64,000 nucleotides of DNA from Azorhizobium doebereinerae UFLA1-100 (lineage in GTDB: Bacteria; Pseudomonadota; Alphaproteobacteria; Rhizobiales; Xanthobacteraceae): positions 1 to 64,000 of the forward strand of contig NZ_AXBA01000010.1 of the NCBI RefSeq assembly GCF_000473085.1. The letters run 5' to 3'. Position 1 is the stretch's first letter, and each line of letters starts with the position of its first letter. Positions 11,080 through 18,139 of this stretch are shown in pieces. The position numbers were made by a program, and so were the translations under genes. The notes beneath the pieces are model-generated. The model had not been told where the DNA came from, searched no databases, and saw only the letters and a list, made by a program, of their open reading frames with translations.

Positions 11080-11093
11080 TTGATCTGGATCAA
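11080..11093. promoter_or_regulatory. FixK/FNR box upstream of nifA
   Basis: TTGAT, four bases, ATCAA is a perfect anaerobox. It lies 134 bp upstream of the nifA start codon and 26 bp from the end of ahpD, so nifA is the only gene it can serve in an ordinary promoter position. This matches the known FixLJ-FixK control of nifA in Azorhizobium-like bacteria. The 60-bp leader side holds no clear -24/-12 element. Confidence 0.88.
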
Positions 11094-11118
11094 TTCAAAA
11101 TGAGGATTGCCGCCGCGG

Positions 11119-11664
11119 TCATTCCGCAGCGGCCGGATAAGCCTCGCCCGCCGCCTCAAGGGCCACGGCGGTGGAGGCGACGACGGCGGCGATGCGCACC
11201 GCCGTCTGGATCTGCGGCTCGGTGATGCCGGCCTCGCGCAGCACCGCCTCGTGGGCGTCGATGCAGCGGCCGCAGCCGTTCATGGCGGAAACCGCCAGCG
11301 ACCACAGCTCGAAATCGGCCTTCTCCACCCCCGGATTGCCGATCACGCTCATGCGCAGCTTGGCCGGCAAGGTCTCGTAGGCCTTGTTGGAGGCCAGATG
11401 GGTGAAGCGGTAATAGACATTGTTCATGGCCATGATGGAGGCCGCCGCCTTGGCCGCGTCCAGCGCGGCGGGCGAGAGGTGCGGCGCCGCCTCGGCCTCC
11501 AGCGCCTGGGCCACGGCGGGATTGCGCGTGGTCAGGCCGCAGGCCACCAGCAGCCCGTAGAGCTGCTGGGGCGTCAGGCTGTCCTCGCGGGTGAGCGAGG
11601 ACAGGTTCAGCTTCACGTCCTTGGCGAAGGCGGGAAGCTGGGCCTTGAGCGTCTCGATGCTCAT
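11119..11664 (-). CDS. ahpD: Alkyl hydroperoxidase AhpD
   Basis: AhpD is a CxxC-type hydroperoxidase and in some bacteria the reductant for AhpC. The 181-residue product has the catalytic CGRCIDAH motif (C131, C134) followed by a conserved histidine, and the four-helix AhpD core. The ATG at 11664 overlaps the ahpC stop codon (TGATG), so the two are coupled. The frame is open further upstream within ahpC, but homology starts at this ATG. It shares the sigma-54/NifA promoter in front of ahpC, which suggests peroxide removal timed with nitrogenase synthesis. Confidence 0.95.
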   Translation of the reverse strand: MSIETLKAQLPAFAKDVKLNLSSLTREDSLTPQQLYGLLVACGLTTRNPAVAQALEAEAAPHLSPAALDAAKAAASIMAMNNVYYRFTHLASNKAYETLPAKLRMSVIGNPGVEKADFELWSLAVSAMNGCGRCIDAHEAVLREAGITEPQIQTAVRIAAVVASTAVALEAAGEAYPAAAE

Positions 11665-12218
11665 CAGGCCACCTTCAGCACGTCGCCGCCGACCTCGCGG
11701 TTGCAGGGGCACAATTCGTCGGTCTGGAGCGCGTCCAGCACCCGCAGCGTGTCCTTCGGATTGCGGCCGACGTTGAGGTTGGTGGCATAGACGTGCTGGA
11801 TCACGTTCTCAGGGTCGACCACGAAGGTGTAGCGATAGGCCACCCCGTCGGCCGAGCGCACGCCCAGCCCGTCCACCAGCGAGCCGTTGGTGTCGGCGAA
11901 CGACCAGATCGGCAGGCGGTTGAGGTCCTTGTGGTCGCGCCGCCAGGCCAGCTTGACGAACTCATTGTCGGTGGAACCGCCGAGCACCACCGCGTCGCGG
12001 TCGGCGAAATCGCCGGACAGGCGGGCGAATTCGGCGATCTCGGTCGGGCAGACGAAGGTGAAGTCCTTCGGGTAGAAGAAGATGATCTTCCACTTGCCGG
12101 GGAAGCTTGCGTCCGTGAGCGTCTCGAAGGCGGAGGTGCCGTTCTCTTCATGAAAATTGAAGCCCGGCTTCACGCCGGTGATGGAAAAGGCCGGAAGAGT
12201 GCTGCCAATGCCGAGCAT
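11664..12218 (-). CDS. ahpC: Peroxiredoxin AhpC
   Basis: AhpC is a typical two-cysteine peroxiredoxin that reduces H2O2 and organic peroxides. The 184-residue product has the peroxidatic cysteine C57 in FTFVCPTE and the resolving pair CPC (C170, C172) near the C terminus. This is the variant that pairs with AhpD rather than with an AhpF flavoprotein. The ATG at 12218 follows TTTGGAGACAG, a good ribosome binding site, and lies at the N-terminal homology boundary ([11 protein letters not shown]). A perfect sigma-54 promoter with a NifA site lies upstream. The gene sits between nifA and the molybdenum genes. Confidence 0.95.
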   Translation of the reverse strand: MLGIGSTLPAFSITGVKPGFNFHEENGTSAFETLTDASFPGKWKIIFFYPKDFTFVCPTEIAEFARLSGDFADRDAVVLGGSTDNEFVKLAWRRDHKDLNRLPIWSFADTNGSLVDGLGVRSADGVAYRYTFVVDPENVIQHVYATNLNVGRNPKDTLRVLDALQTDELCPCNREVGGDVLKVA

Positions 12219-12306
12219 GTCTGTCTCCAAAGGTCGCGCCATTGGGGGGAGGGCGCCACGCGCGGGCGCCGAGGGCCTGGGCCAGGCGCCGCCATGGACC
12301 GTTCCA

Positions 12307-12322
12307 AGCAATCGACGTGCCA
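12307..12322 (-). promoter_or_regulatory. Sigma-54 -24/-12 promoter of ahpC-ahpD
   Basis: On the minus strand the site reads TGGCAC, five bases, TTGCT, a perfect RpoN promoter. The predicted start is near 12296, a 78-nt leader. Its -24 element lies 61 bp from the NifA site at 12383-12398. Confidence 0.9.
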
Positions 12323-12382
12323 GCCATGCTGCTGTGCAAAATGCTTCTGATTCCAATCAGCAGCTTTGCGACAAGGCCTGAA

Positions 12383-12398
12383 TGTCGGCTTCCCGACA
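12383..12398. promoter_or_regulatory. NifA activator site in the ahpC / YqeB-like intergenic region
   Basis: This is a perfect TGT-N10-ACA site, 61 bp from the ahpC -24 element and 149 bp from the candidate -24 element on the other strand. The 516-bp gap 12219-12734 holds this site and the two divergent promoters. I saw no further coding or RNA feature in it. Confidence 0.82.
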
Positions 12399-12546
12399 CG
12401 ACGCGCCGCAACGGCGGTGTCGGGCCGTGTCGGAAAGCCACCGCGCCGCCAAGCGGCGGGCGGCGGCGGGGTTGAGAAAGCGTGAAGATTGCGGCCGGCG
12501 CCGCCCCGCCGCGCCGCCGCCGGCCGGCCGGGGCGGGGGCAGCGCT

Positions 12547-12561
12547 TGGCACGAATGTCGC
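12547..12561 (+). promoter_or_regulatory. Candidate sigma-54 promoter of the YqeB-like gene and modD
   Basis: TGGCAC, five bases, TCGC has a perfect -24 element and one mismatch in the -12 element, with correct spacing. The predicted start is near 12573, giving a 162-nt leader. The nearest NifA site is 149 bp upstream and is shared with ahpC. Confidence 0.65.
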
Positions 12562-12734
12562 TAGAGGGGCTGCGTCCCGCCCGGGGCCACCCTCGGGAGC
12601 CGGGCGGGGCATGCGCCGTCTGGCCTTTCGGGGCCAGGCGCCGGCGCCGCGCGGCCTGCCCGCGCCGCCGGTGCCCGGTGGGGGGCGGCGGAACGGGGCG
12701 GAGCAGAGCGGAGCCCTTTGGGGCCGGAGACACG

Positions 12735-13592
12735 ATGCGCAGCGAAAGCGAATTCATCCCGTCGAGACGCGCCCCGGTGGCGGTGGTCCTCGGCACCAAC
12801 GACGTGGCCTCCGCCGTCGCCCACCGCCTGTTCCATGCCGGCTACGGCGTCGTGCTCTCGCGCGATCCCACCCAGCCGGTGCTGCGGCGCAGCCTGTCGT
12901 TCGACGATGCGCTGGTCACCGGCTTCTCCGAGGTGATGGGCCTGTCCGCCCGCCCCGCCCATGCTTTGGTGGAGGTGCTGCGCGGCTTCACCGAGCGCGG
13001 CGGCGTCATGGTCACGGCCATGGAGCTGGGCGACCTGCTGTGCCTCGGCCTCATCGACCTGCTGGTGGACGCGCGCCTGCGCATGCGCGGGCTGAAGGTG
13101 GACATCCGCCCGTTCGCCCGCCTCACCATCGGCCTCGGGCCGGGCTTCACCGCCGGCCGCCATGTGGACGTGGCGGTGGAGACCGCGCCGGAGGCCATCG
13201 GCGTGCTGCGCGACGGCTCCACGCTGCCCGCCCACGGCCGCTCCACGCCGCTGGCCGGGGCGGGGCGCGAGCGCTTCGCCCGCGCCCCCTGCGCCGGGCT
13301 GTGGACCTCGTCCGCGGCGATCGGCGACCGGGTGACGCGGGACGAGGTGATCGGCCTGTGCGACGATCAGCCGGTGGCGGCGCCGCTCACCGGGCACCTG
13401 CGCGGCCTGGTGCGCGGCGGCGTGGACGTGCCGGCCGAGCTGAAGCTGGCGGAGGTGGATCCCCGCCTCGGCGCCGAGCCGAGCTGGCTCAACCCGGGCG
13501 AGCGCGCCCTGCGCATCGCCGACGCCACGCTCGACGCGGTGCGCACCATGGAGGCGATCGGCGCCGGCACGGCGGCGGGCATGGCGCACTGA
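12735..13592 (+). CDS. YqeB-like molybdenum hydroxylase system protein (EF2563 family)
   Basis: This 285-residue protein matches the family first described beside selenium-dependent molybdenum hydroxylases (YqeB/EF2563). It has an N-terminal nucleotide-binding-like segment PVAVVLGTNDVASAVAHRLF, then SFDDALVTG, and a C-terminal part with a biotinyl-lipoyl-like stretch (AIGDRVTRDEVIGLCDDQPVAAPLTGHLRGLVRGG). Its biochemical role is not established. Here it precedes modD in a nif setting with a probable sigma-54 promoter and no visible molybdenum hydroxylase gene. A part in molybdenum handling for FeMo-cofactor is therefore possible, as inference. The ATG at 12735 is chosen at the homology boundary, although the frame is open back to 12489. 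Confidence 0.82.
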   Translation: MRSESEFIPSRRAPVAVVLGTNDVASAVAHRLFHAGYGVVLSRDPTQPVLRRSLSFDDALVTGFSEVMGLSARPAHALVEVLRGFTERGGVMVTAMELGDLLCLGLIDLLVDARLRMRGLKVDIRPFARLTIGLGPGFTAGRHVDVAVETAPEAIGVLRDGSTLPAHGRSTPLAGAGRERFARAPCAGLWTSSAAIGDRVTRDEVIGLCDDQPVAAPLTGHLRGLVRGGVDVPAELKLAEVDPRLGAEPSWLNPGERALRIADATLDAVRTMEAIGAGTAAGMAH

Positions 13593-13832
13593 AGGCGGCG
13601 GGCGCGGGCCGGCCCGCGCGCCCCATCCGGCCTGTCCGGCTCGCAGCCGCGGCTTCGGCTGCGGACCGGGGCGTCCGGCGGAGACCCTCTTGTTGAAATC
13701 CGGCTCAGCGCGGGCTGGCCGCCGGCCGCGCCGCGCTCTAAGCTCGGCCCGGACGGGCGGGCCGTCGCGCGGCGGGGCGGTCCCGGCGCGATCCCGCCCG
13801 CGCGCGATGGGGCGCGAGCGAGCGGAGCCGAG

Positions 13833-14672
13833 ATGATGCGGGAGTGGTCGCCGGAGCGGATCGAGGCCCTGTTGGCGGAGGATGTGCCGCACGGCGACCT
13901 CACCACCCATCTGCTCGGCATCGGCGCCCAGCCCGGGCGGATGCGCTTCCAGATGCGCCGGCCGGGCGTGGTGTGCGGCATCGAGGCGGCGGCGCAACTG
14001 GTGCGCGCCGCCGGCGGCGTGGCGCAGGTGCGGGCGGCGACCGGCACGCGGGTGGATGCGGGCGACCTGCTGCTGGAGGCCTCCGGCCCGGCGGGGGCGC
14101 TGCATCAGGCCTGGAAGGTGGCGCAGACGCTGGTGGAATATCTCTCCGGCATCGCCACCGCCACGGCGGCCATCGTCGATGCCGCCCGCGCGGTGGCCCC
14201 GGACGTGGCGGTGGTGACGACGCGCAAGACCTTCCCCGGCAACAAGGCGGCGATGATCGCGGCGATCCGCGCCGGCGGGGCGGAGCCGCACCGGCTCGGC
14301 CTGTCGGAGACGCTGCTGGTGTTTCCCGAGCATCGCGCCTTCCTGGCCGACCCGGCCGCCGCCATCGCCCGGCTGCGCCGCCTGGCGCCGGAGAAGCGGG
14401 TGGTGGTGGAGGTGGACACGGTGGAGGGCGCCCGCGCCATCCTGCCTGCCGGGCCGGACATCCTGCAATGCGAGAAGATGACGCCCGCCGACATCGCCGC
14501 CGTGGTGGCGGCGGTGGCCGAGGCGGGCAGCCCCGCGCTGGTGGCGGCGGCGGGTGGGGTGAATGCCGGCAACGCGGCGGACTATGCCCGCGCCGGCGCC
14601 CACATCCTGGTCTCCTCCGCCCCCTACTGGGCGGCGCCGGCGGACGTGAAGGTGACGCTGGAGCCGGCCTGA
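13833..14672 (+). CDS. modD: ModD, NadC-like protein of molybdenum transport/cofactor loci
   Basis: ModD is related to quinolinate phosphoribosyltransferase (NadC) and is found in mod and nif clusters; its exact reaction is unknown. The 279-residue protein shows the NadC fold landmarks EDVPHGDLTTHLLGI, RRPGVVCGIEAA, TTRKTFPGNK, RLGLSETLLVF and VVEVDTVEGA. GLSETLLVF replaces the NADC DAILIK-type motif, which marks ModD. Two ATGs, 13833 and 13836, are possible. It follows the YqeB-like gene after 240 bp and precedes mop, encoded on the other strand, so the three form a molybdenum block inside the nif island. Confidence 0.9.
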   Translation: MMREWSPERIEALLAEDVPHGDLTTHLLGIGAQPGRMRFQMRRPGVVCGIEAAAQLVRAAGGVAQVRAATGTRVDAGDLLLEASGPAGALHQAWKVAQTLVEYLSGIATATAAIVDAARAVAPDVAVVTTRKTFPGNKAAMIAAIRAGGAEPHRLGLSETLLVFPEHRAFLADPAAAIARLRRLAPEKRVVVEVDTVEGARAILPAGPDILQCEKMTPADIAAVVAAVAEAGSPALVAAAGGVNAGNAADYARAGAHILVSSAPYWAAPADVKVTLEPA

Positions 14673-14764
14673 GCGACGGCTTCTCCGGCGCGAGGAGCGG
14701 CGGTGTTGCGGTTGTTCGGTGGGCTGGGCAAAGGGCGTGCCGGCCCTGCATGCGCGCGGCTGCT

Positions 14765-14788
14765 CCCTCCCCCGCAAGCGGGAGAGGG
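14765..14788. repeat. REP-like palindrome, isolated copy
   Basis: The 24-mer starts CCCTCCCCCGCAAG and ends CGGGAGAGGG and can fold as a hairpin. An identical copy is at 61725-61748 and an exact inverted copy at 62133-62156. It sits between the convergent modD and mop genes. Confidence 0.8.
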
Positions 14789-14881
14789 CTCTTCCGGTGC
14801 ATGGGGCGGCGGGCGGTGAGCGGTCACTCAGTGGCGCGGCTCACCCGGCCGAAATCACCCGGCCGGGATCACCCGTCGCGG

Positions 14882-15088
14882 TCACTTGCCGACGATGATG
14901 CTCGACGACTTGATGAGCGCCACCACTTCGTCGCCCACCTTGATGTCCAGTTCCTTCACCGCGTCCTCGGTGATGTGCGACACGAGCACGTTGCCGCCGC
15001 CGATGTCGATGGCCACCTTGCCGGAGATGGGGCCGTGATCGACGGAAATCACCTTGCCCTTGATCTGGTTGCGCGCGCTGATCTTCAT
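14882..15088 (-). CDS. mop: Molbindin (Mop), molybdate-binding TOBE-domain protein
   Basis: Mop proteins are single TOBE-domain molbindins that form hexamers storing molybdate in the cytoplasm. The 68-residue product begins MKISARNQIKGKV, the standard family start, and continues with DIGGGNVLVSHIT and VKVGDEVVALIKSSSII-type strands. A second in-frame ATG nine bases upstream (15097) is possible, but AAGGATGG is spaced better for 15088. It is divergent from nifV and convergent with modD. I found no convincing sigma-54 promoter on its strand. It presumably buffers molybdenum for FeMo-cofactor synthesis. Confidence 0.95.
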   Translation of the reverse strand: MKISARNQIKGKVISVDHGPISGKVAIDIGGGNVLVSHITEDAVKELDIKVGDEVVALIKSSSIIVGK

Positions 15089-15344
15089 CGGATCCATCCT
15101 TGTCCTGTGCCGCCGGTGCTGTGCCCGGAGGTATATAGCTTTAAAGGGGCCGCCCGATGCCGCGCAAGCCGGGTTTCTACGGAGGCACGCCGGCGCGGCG
15201 CGGCGGCGCGCCGACAGGCCCGGACAGGGCCATGCGACACGGCTGTCGCGAACGCGCCGAAAGCCGGACACCGCCCGTCGCGCCACCCCCGCACCCCGGT
15301 AGGCCGTAGCCGGAAAACCATTATCTTCCAGAACTTTGTCGCGA

Positions 15345-15359
15345 TGGCACGCGGGTTGC
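15345..15359 (+). promoter_or_regulatory. Sigma-54 -24/-12 promoter of nifV
   Basis: TGGCAC, five bases, TTGC is a perfect RpoN promoter; the predicted start is near 15371, a 32-nt leader. No perfect TGT-N10-ACA site was found in the 314-bp intergenic region 15089-15402, only half-sites around 15214-15271. NifA dependence is therefore less certain here than for nifH, fdxN and ahpC. Confidence 0.88.
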
Positions 15360-15402
15360 TTCGGGCAGGGTACCTGTCACGCGTCATCGGCGGAAGGGAC
15401 CC

Positions 15403-16614
15403 ATGCTCGCAAAGACGCCCGTATCCTCCCCCTTCGAGCCCGCCCCGGCGGCGCGCACCGCCTTCCTGAACGACACCACGCTCCGCGATGGCGAGCAGGC
15501 GCCGGGCGTCGCCTTCACCCGCAAGGAGAAGATCGAGATCGCCGAGGCGCTGGCCGCCGCCGGCGTGCCGGAGATCGAGGCCGGCACCCCGGCCATGGGC
15601 GACGAGGAGATCGAGACCATCCGCTCCATCGTCTCGCTCAACCTGCCGACCCGGGTGATGGCCTGGTGCCGCATGAGCGAGGCCGACGTGATGGCCGCCG
15701 TGGCGGCGGGGGTCGGCATCGTCAATGTCTCCATCCCCACCTCCGACAAGCAGCTCGCCGGCAAGCTGGGCAAGGACCGCGCCTGGGCGCTGGCCAATGT
15801 GAGCCATGTGGTGGGCTTCGCCCGCAAGCTGGGCTTCCAGGTGGCGGTGGGCGGGGAGGATGCCTCCCGCGCCGATCCGGATTTCCTCTGCCGCCTCGCC
15901 GAGACCGCCAAGGCGGCGGGCGCCTTCCGCCTGCGCCTCGCCGACACCCTGGGCGTGCTGGAGCCGTTCGGCACCTATGCGCTGGTGCGCCGGGTGGCGG
16001 CGGCCACCGACCTGGAGCTGGAGTTCCACGCCCATGACGACCTCGGCCTTGCCACCGCCAACACGCTGGCGGCGGTGATGGGCGGGGCGCGCCATGCCAG
16101 CGTCACGGTGGCCGGCATCGGCGAGCGGGCCGGCAATGCGGCGCTGGAGGAAGTGGCCATCGCCCTGAAGCAGACCGCGCGGGCGCACACCGGCATCGAT
16201 GCCGCCGCCCTCGGCCCGCTGGCCGAGCTGGTCTCCGCCGCCGCCGCCCGGCCGCTGCCGCGCGGCAAGGCCATCGTCGGCGCCGACGTCTTCACCCATG
16301 AATCCGGCATCCATGTCTCCGGCCTGCTGAAGGATCGGGCCACCTACGAGGCGCTGAACCCGGAGCTGTTCGGGCGCGGCCACCGCGTGGTGCTGGGCAA
16401 GCATTCCGGCCTTGCCGCCATCGAGAAGGCGCTGGCCGACCAGGGCATCACGGTGGACGCGGCGCGCGGCCGGCAGATCCTCGACCGGGTGAGGGCCTTC
16501 GCCCAGCGCACCAAGGCCAATGTCTCGCCCGAGATGCTGCTGCGCTTCTACCAGGACAGCTTCACCGACGCGGCCCTGCGCCTGCGCCGCGCGGCGATGG
16601 AGAGCGCGTCGTGA
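15403..16614 (+). CDS. nifV: Homocitrate synthase NifV
   Basis: NifV condenses acetyl-CoA and 2-oxoglutarate to homocitrate, the organic ligand of FeMo-cofactor. The 403-residue protein has the DRE-TIM start [18 protein letters not shown], the [16 protein letters not shown] metal-site motif and [12 protein letters not shown], all typical of the family. The ATG at 15403 follows GGAAGGGA. It is directly coupled to the serine acetyltransferase gene downstream through a four-base overlap. The pairing with cysE, sometimes called nifP, is common in nif clusters. Confidence 0.96.
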   Translation: MLAKTPVSSPFEPAPAARTAFLNDTTLRDGEQAPGVAFTRKEKIEIAEALAAAGVPEIEAGTPAMGDEEIETIRSIVSLNLPTRVMAWCRMSEADVMAAVAAGVGIVNVSIPTSDKQLAGKLGKDRAWALANVSHVVGFARKLGFQVAVGGEDASRADPDFLCRLAETAKAAGAFRLRLADTLGVLEPFGTYALVRRVAAATDLELEFHAHDDLGLATANTLAAVMGGARHASVTVAGIGERAGNAALEEVAIALKQTARAHTGIDAAALGPLAELVSAAAARPLPRGKAIVGADVFTHESGIHVSGLLKDRATYEALNPELFGRGHRVVLGKHSGLAAIEKALADQGITVDAARGRQILDRVRAFAQRTKANVSPEMLLRFYQDSFTDAALRLRRAAMESAS

Positions 16615-17453
16615 TCATGGGCGCCCGCCGCCAGCCGGGGCATGCCGCGCCCGCCCTGCCGCCGGACGCCGCGCCGGCGCCGCCTGTCCTCGCGAGGTCC
16701 ATCGCCGTGCCCGCCGCGCCCCCCGGCCTGTGGCGCCAGATCCGCGAGGACGTCGCCTGCGTGACGTCGCGCGATCCCGCCGCGCGCGCCACTGTTGAGA
16801 TCGTGCTCACTTATCCCGGCGTGCACGCGGTGATCTGGCACCGCATCGCCCACCGGCTGTGGCGCGGGCGGGGCAAGTTCGCCGCCCGCTTCATCTCCTG
16901 GTTCGCCCGACTGCTGACCAATGTGGACATCCACCCCGGCGCCCGCATCGGCCGGCGCTTCTTCATCGATCACGGCGCCGGCGTCGTCATCGGCGAGACG
17001 GCGGAGGTGGGGGACGACGTGACGCTTTATCACGGCGTCACCCTGGGCGGCACCTCCTGGACCCCGGGCAAGCGCCACCCCACGCTCCAGGACGGGGTGC
17101 TGGTGGGGGCGGGAGCCAAGATCCTCGGGCCGATCACGGTCGGCCCCGGGGCGCGGGTGGGGGCCAATTCGGTAGTCATCGAGGACGTGCCGCCGGGCAT
17201 GACCGTGGTCGGCATCCCCGGCCGGGTGGTCAAGGCGGTGGCCGACCGCCGCCGCCTCGGCGACGGCCGCATCGACCTGGAGCACCATCTGATGCCCGAC
17301 CCGGTGGGGGAGGCGGTGTCGGCGCTGCTGGACCGCATCGAGTTCCTGGAGGCGCGCCTCGCCCATCACCAGGAATATGGCCACCTGCCGCCGGTGCCCT
17401 CCGACTGCCCGACCCCGCGCGTGGTGCGGCGGGAGGATGCGGCCGGGGTGTGA
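16611..17453 (+). CDS. cysE: Serine O-acetyltransferase (CysE/EpsC type, nif-linked)
   Basis: This enzyme makes O-acetylserine, the precursor of cysteine, in the cytoplasm. The 280-residue protein carries the left-handed beta-helix (hexapeptide repeats) [42 protein letters not shown] with the active-site D-H pair. A roughly 30-residue proline/alanine-rich leader precedes the homology. The GTG at 16611 overlaps the nifV stop and has GGAGAG at seven bases, so it is preferred to the ATG at 16617. It probably raises cysteine supply for Fe-S cluster assembly during nitrogen fixation, as described for NifP in Azotobacter. The C-terminal half after residue 220 is variable. Confidence 0.92.
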   Translation: MIMGARRQPGHAAPALPPDAAPAPPVLARSIAVPAAPPGLWRQIREDVACVTSRDPAARATVEIVLTYPGVHAVIWHRIAHRLWRGRGKFAARFISWFARLLTNVDIHPGARIGRRFFIDHGAGVVIGETAEVGDDVTLYHGVTLGGTSWTPGKRHPTLQDGVLVGAGAKILGPITVGPGARVGANSVVIEDVPPGMTVVGIPGRVVKAVADRRRLGDGRIDLEHHLMPDPVGEAVSALLDRIEFLEARLAHHQEYGHLPPVPSDCPTPRVVRREDAAGV

Positions 17454-17597
17454 GCGGGCGCGCGGGGGCCGCGCCGCGGCCGGCCCCGTGTCGCAAGACA
17501 GGGTGTTTCGAGTGGTGAAGTCCGCGTCGAAACGCGCGCCATGCGCGGCGGGCGCCGAGCCATGCGCGGAGCGCGGCGCAGGATGCTTGCAAGTTAA

Positions 17598-17615
17598 TAA
17601 TTAGGCTCCTAATTA
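17598..17615. promoter_or_regulatory. Perfect 18-bp palindrome, probable MarR operator
   Basis: TAATTAGG, CT, CCTAATTA is a perfect inverted repeat ending five bases before the marR start codon. AT-rich palindromes of this size next to marR genes are usually the autoregulatory site. It would block translation-proximal transcription of marR and the efflux genes behind it. Confidence 0.8.
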
Positions 17616-17620
17616 AATGC

Positions 17621-18139
17621 ATGACTTACGAAACCACAGCTTCCGCCTCGCCCGGCGCATCGGCCTTCGGCCAATTGGTGATGCAGGTGAACCGCCTGTG
17701 GCGGCGGGAGCTTGACCATGCGCTGGCCGTGCACGGCCTGTCCCAGGCCACCGCCTTGCCGCTGCTCATGCTGTCGCGGCGCGATTGCCAGCGGCAGGGC
17801 ACACTCGCCGAAGAGCTGGGCATCGAGGGCCCGTCCTTGGTCCGCCTCATCGACATGCTGGCCGCCGAACATCTGGTGGAGCGCCGCGAGGACCCCGCCG
17901 ACCGGCGCGCCAAGACGCTGCACGTCACCCCCGCCGGGCGCCGCAAGGCGGCGGAAATCGAGACGATCGTCCAAGGGGTTAGGTCGCGCCTGCTCGGCGA
18001 CGTGGCGGCCGCCGACCTCGCCGTGGCGCTGGAGGTGCTGCGCACCGTGGAGGCCCGCCTGCACCGCGAGGCCGAGGCCCGCAGACCCGGCGCCGAGCGG
18101 GGAGCCCCCGGCGCCGAGCGGGGAGGGCAGGCGGCATGA
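17621..18139 (+). CDS. MarR family transcriptional regulator
   Basis: The 172-residue protein is a winged-helix regulator that probably senses an aromatic ligand. It shows the MarR core: LWRRELDHALAVHGLSQATALPLLML, the HTH around TLAEELGIEGPSLVRLIDML, and the wing VERREDPADRRAKTLHVTPAG with the conserved DxR-x-K. The C-terminal tail repeats GAERGAPGAERGG and is probably disordered. The stop overlaps the start of the membrane transporter gene (ATGA). Together with the palindrome in front of it, it is inferred to repress its own operon. Confidence 0.93.
   Translation: MTYETTASASPGASAFGQLVMQVNRLWRRELDHALAVHGLSQATALPLLMLSRRDCQRQGTLAEELGIEGPSLVRLIDMLAAEHLVERREDPADRRAKTLHVTPAGRRKAAEIETIVQGVRSRLLGDVAAADLAVALEVLRTVEARLHREAEARRPGAERGAPGAERGGQAA

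Noticed and set aside
12561-14777. 738-codon minus-strand open frame opposite the YqeB-like gene and modD
   Set aside because: Antisense shadow; both plus-strand genes are recognisable along their full length.
15164-15178. Possible sigma-54 promoter for mop
   Set aside because: The -12 TTGC is present but the -24 part reads AGAAAC and lacks the essential GG.
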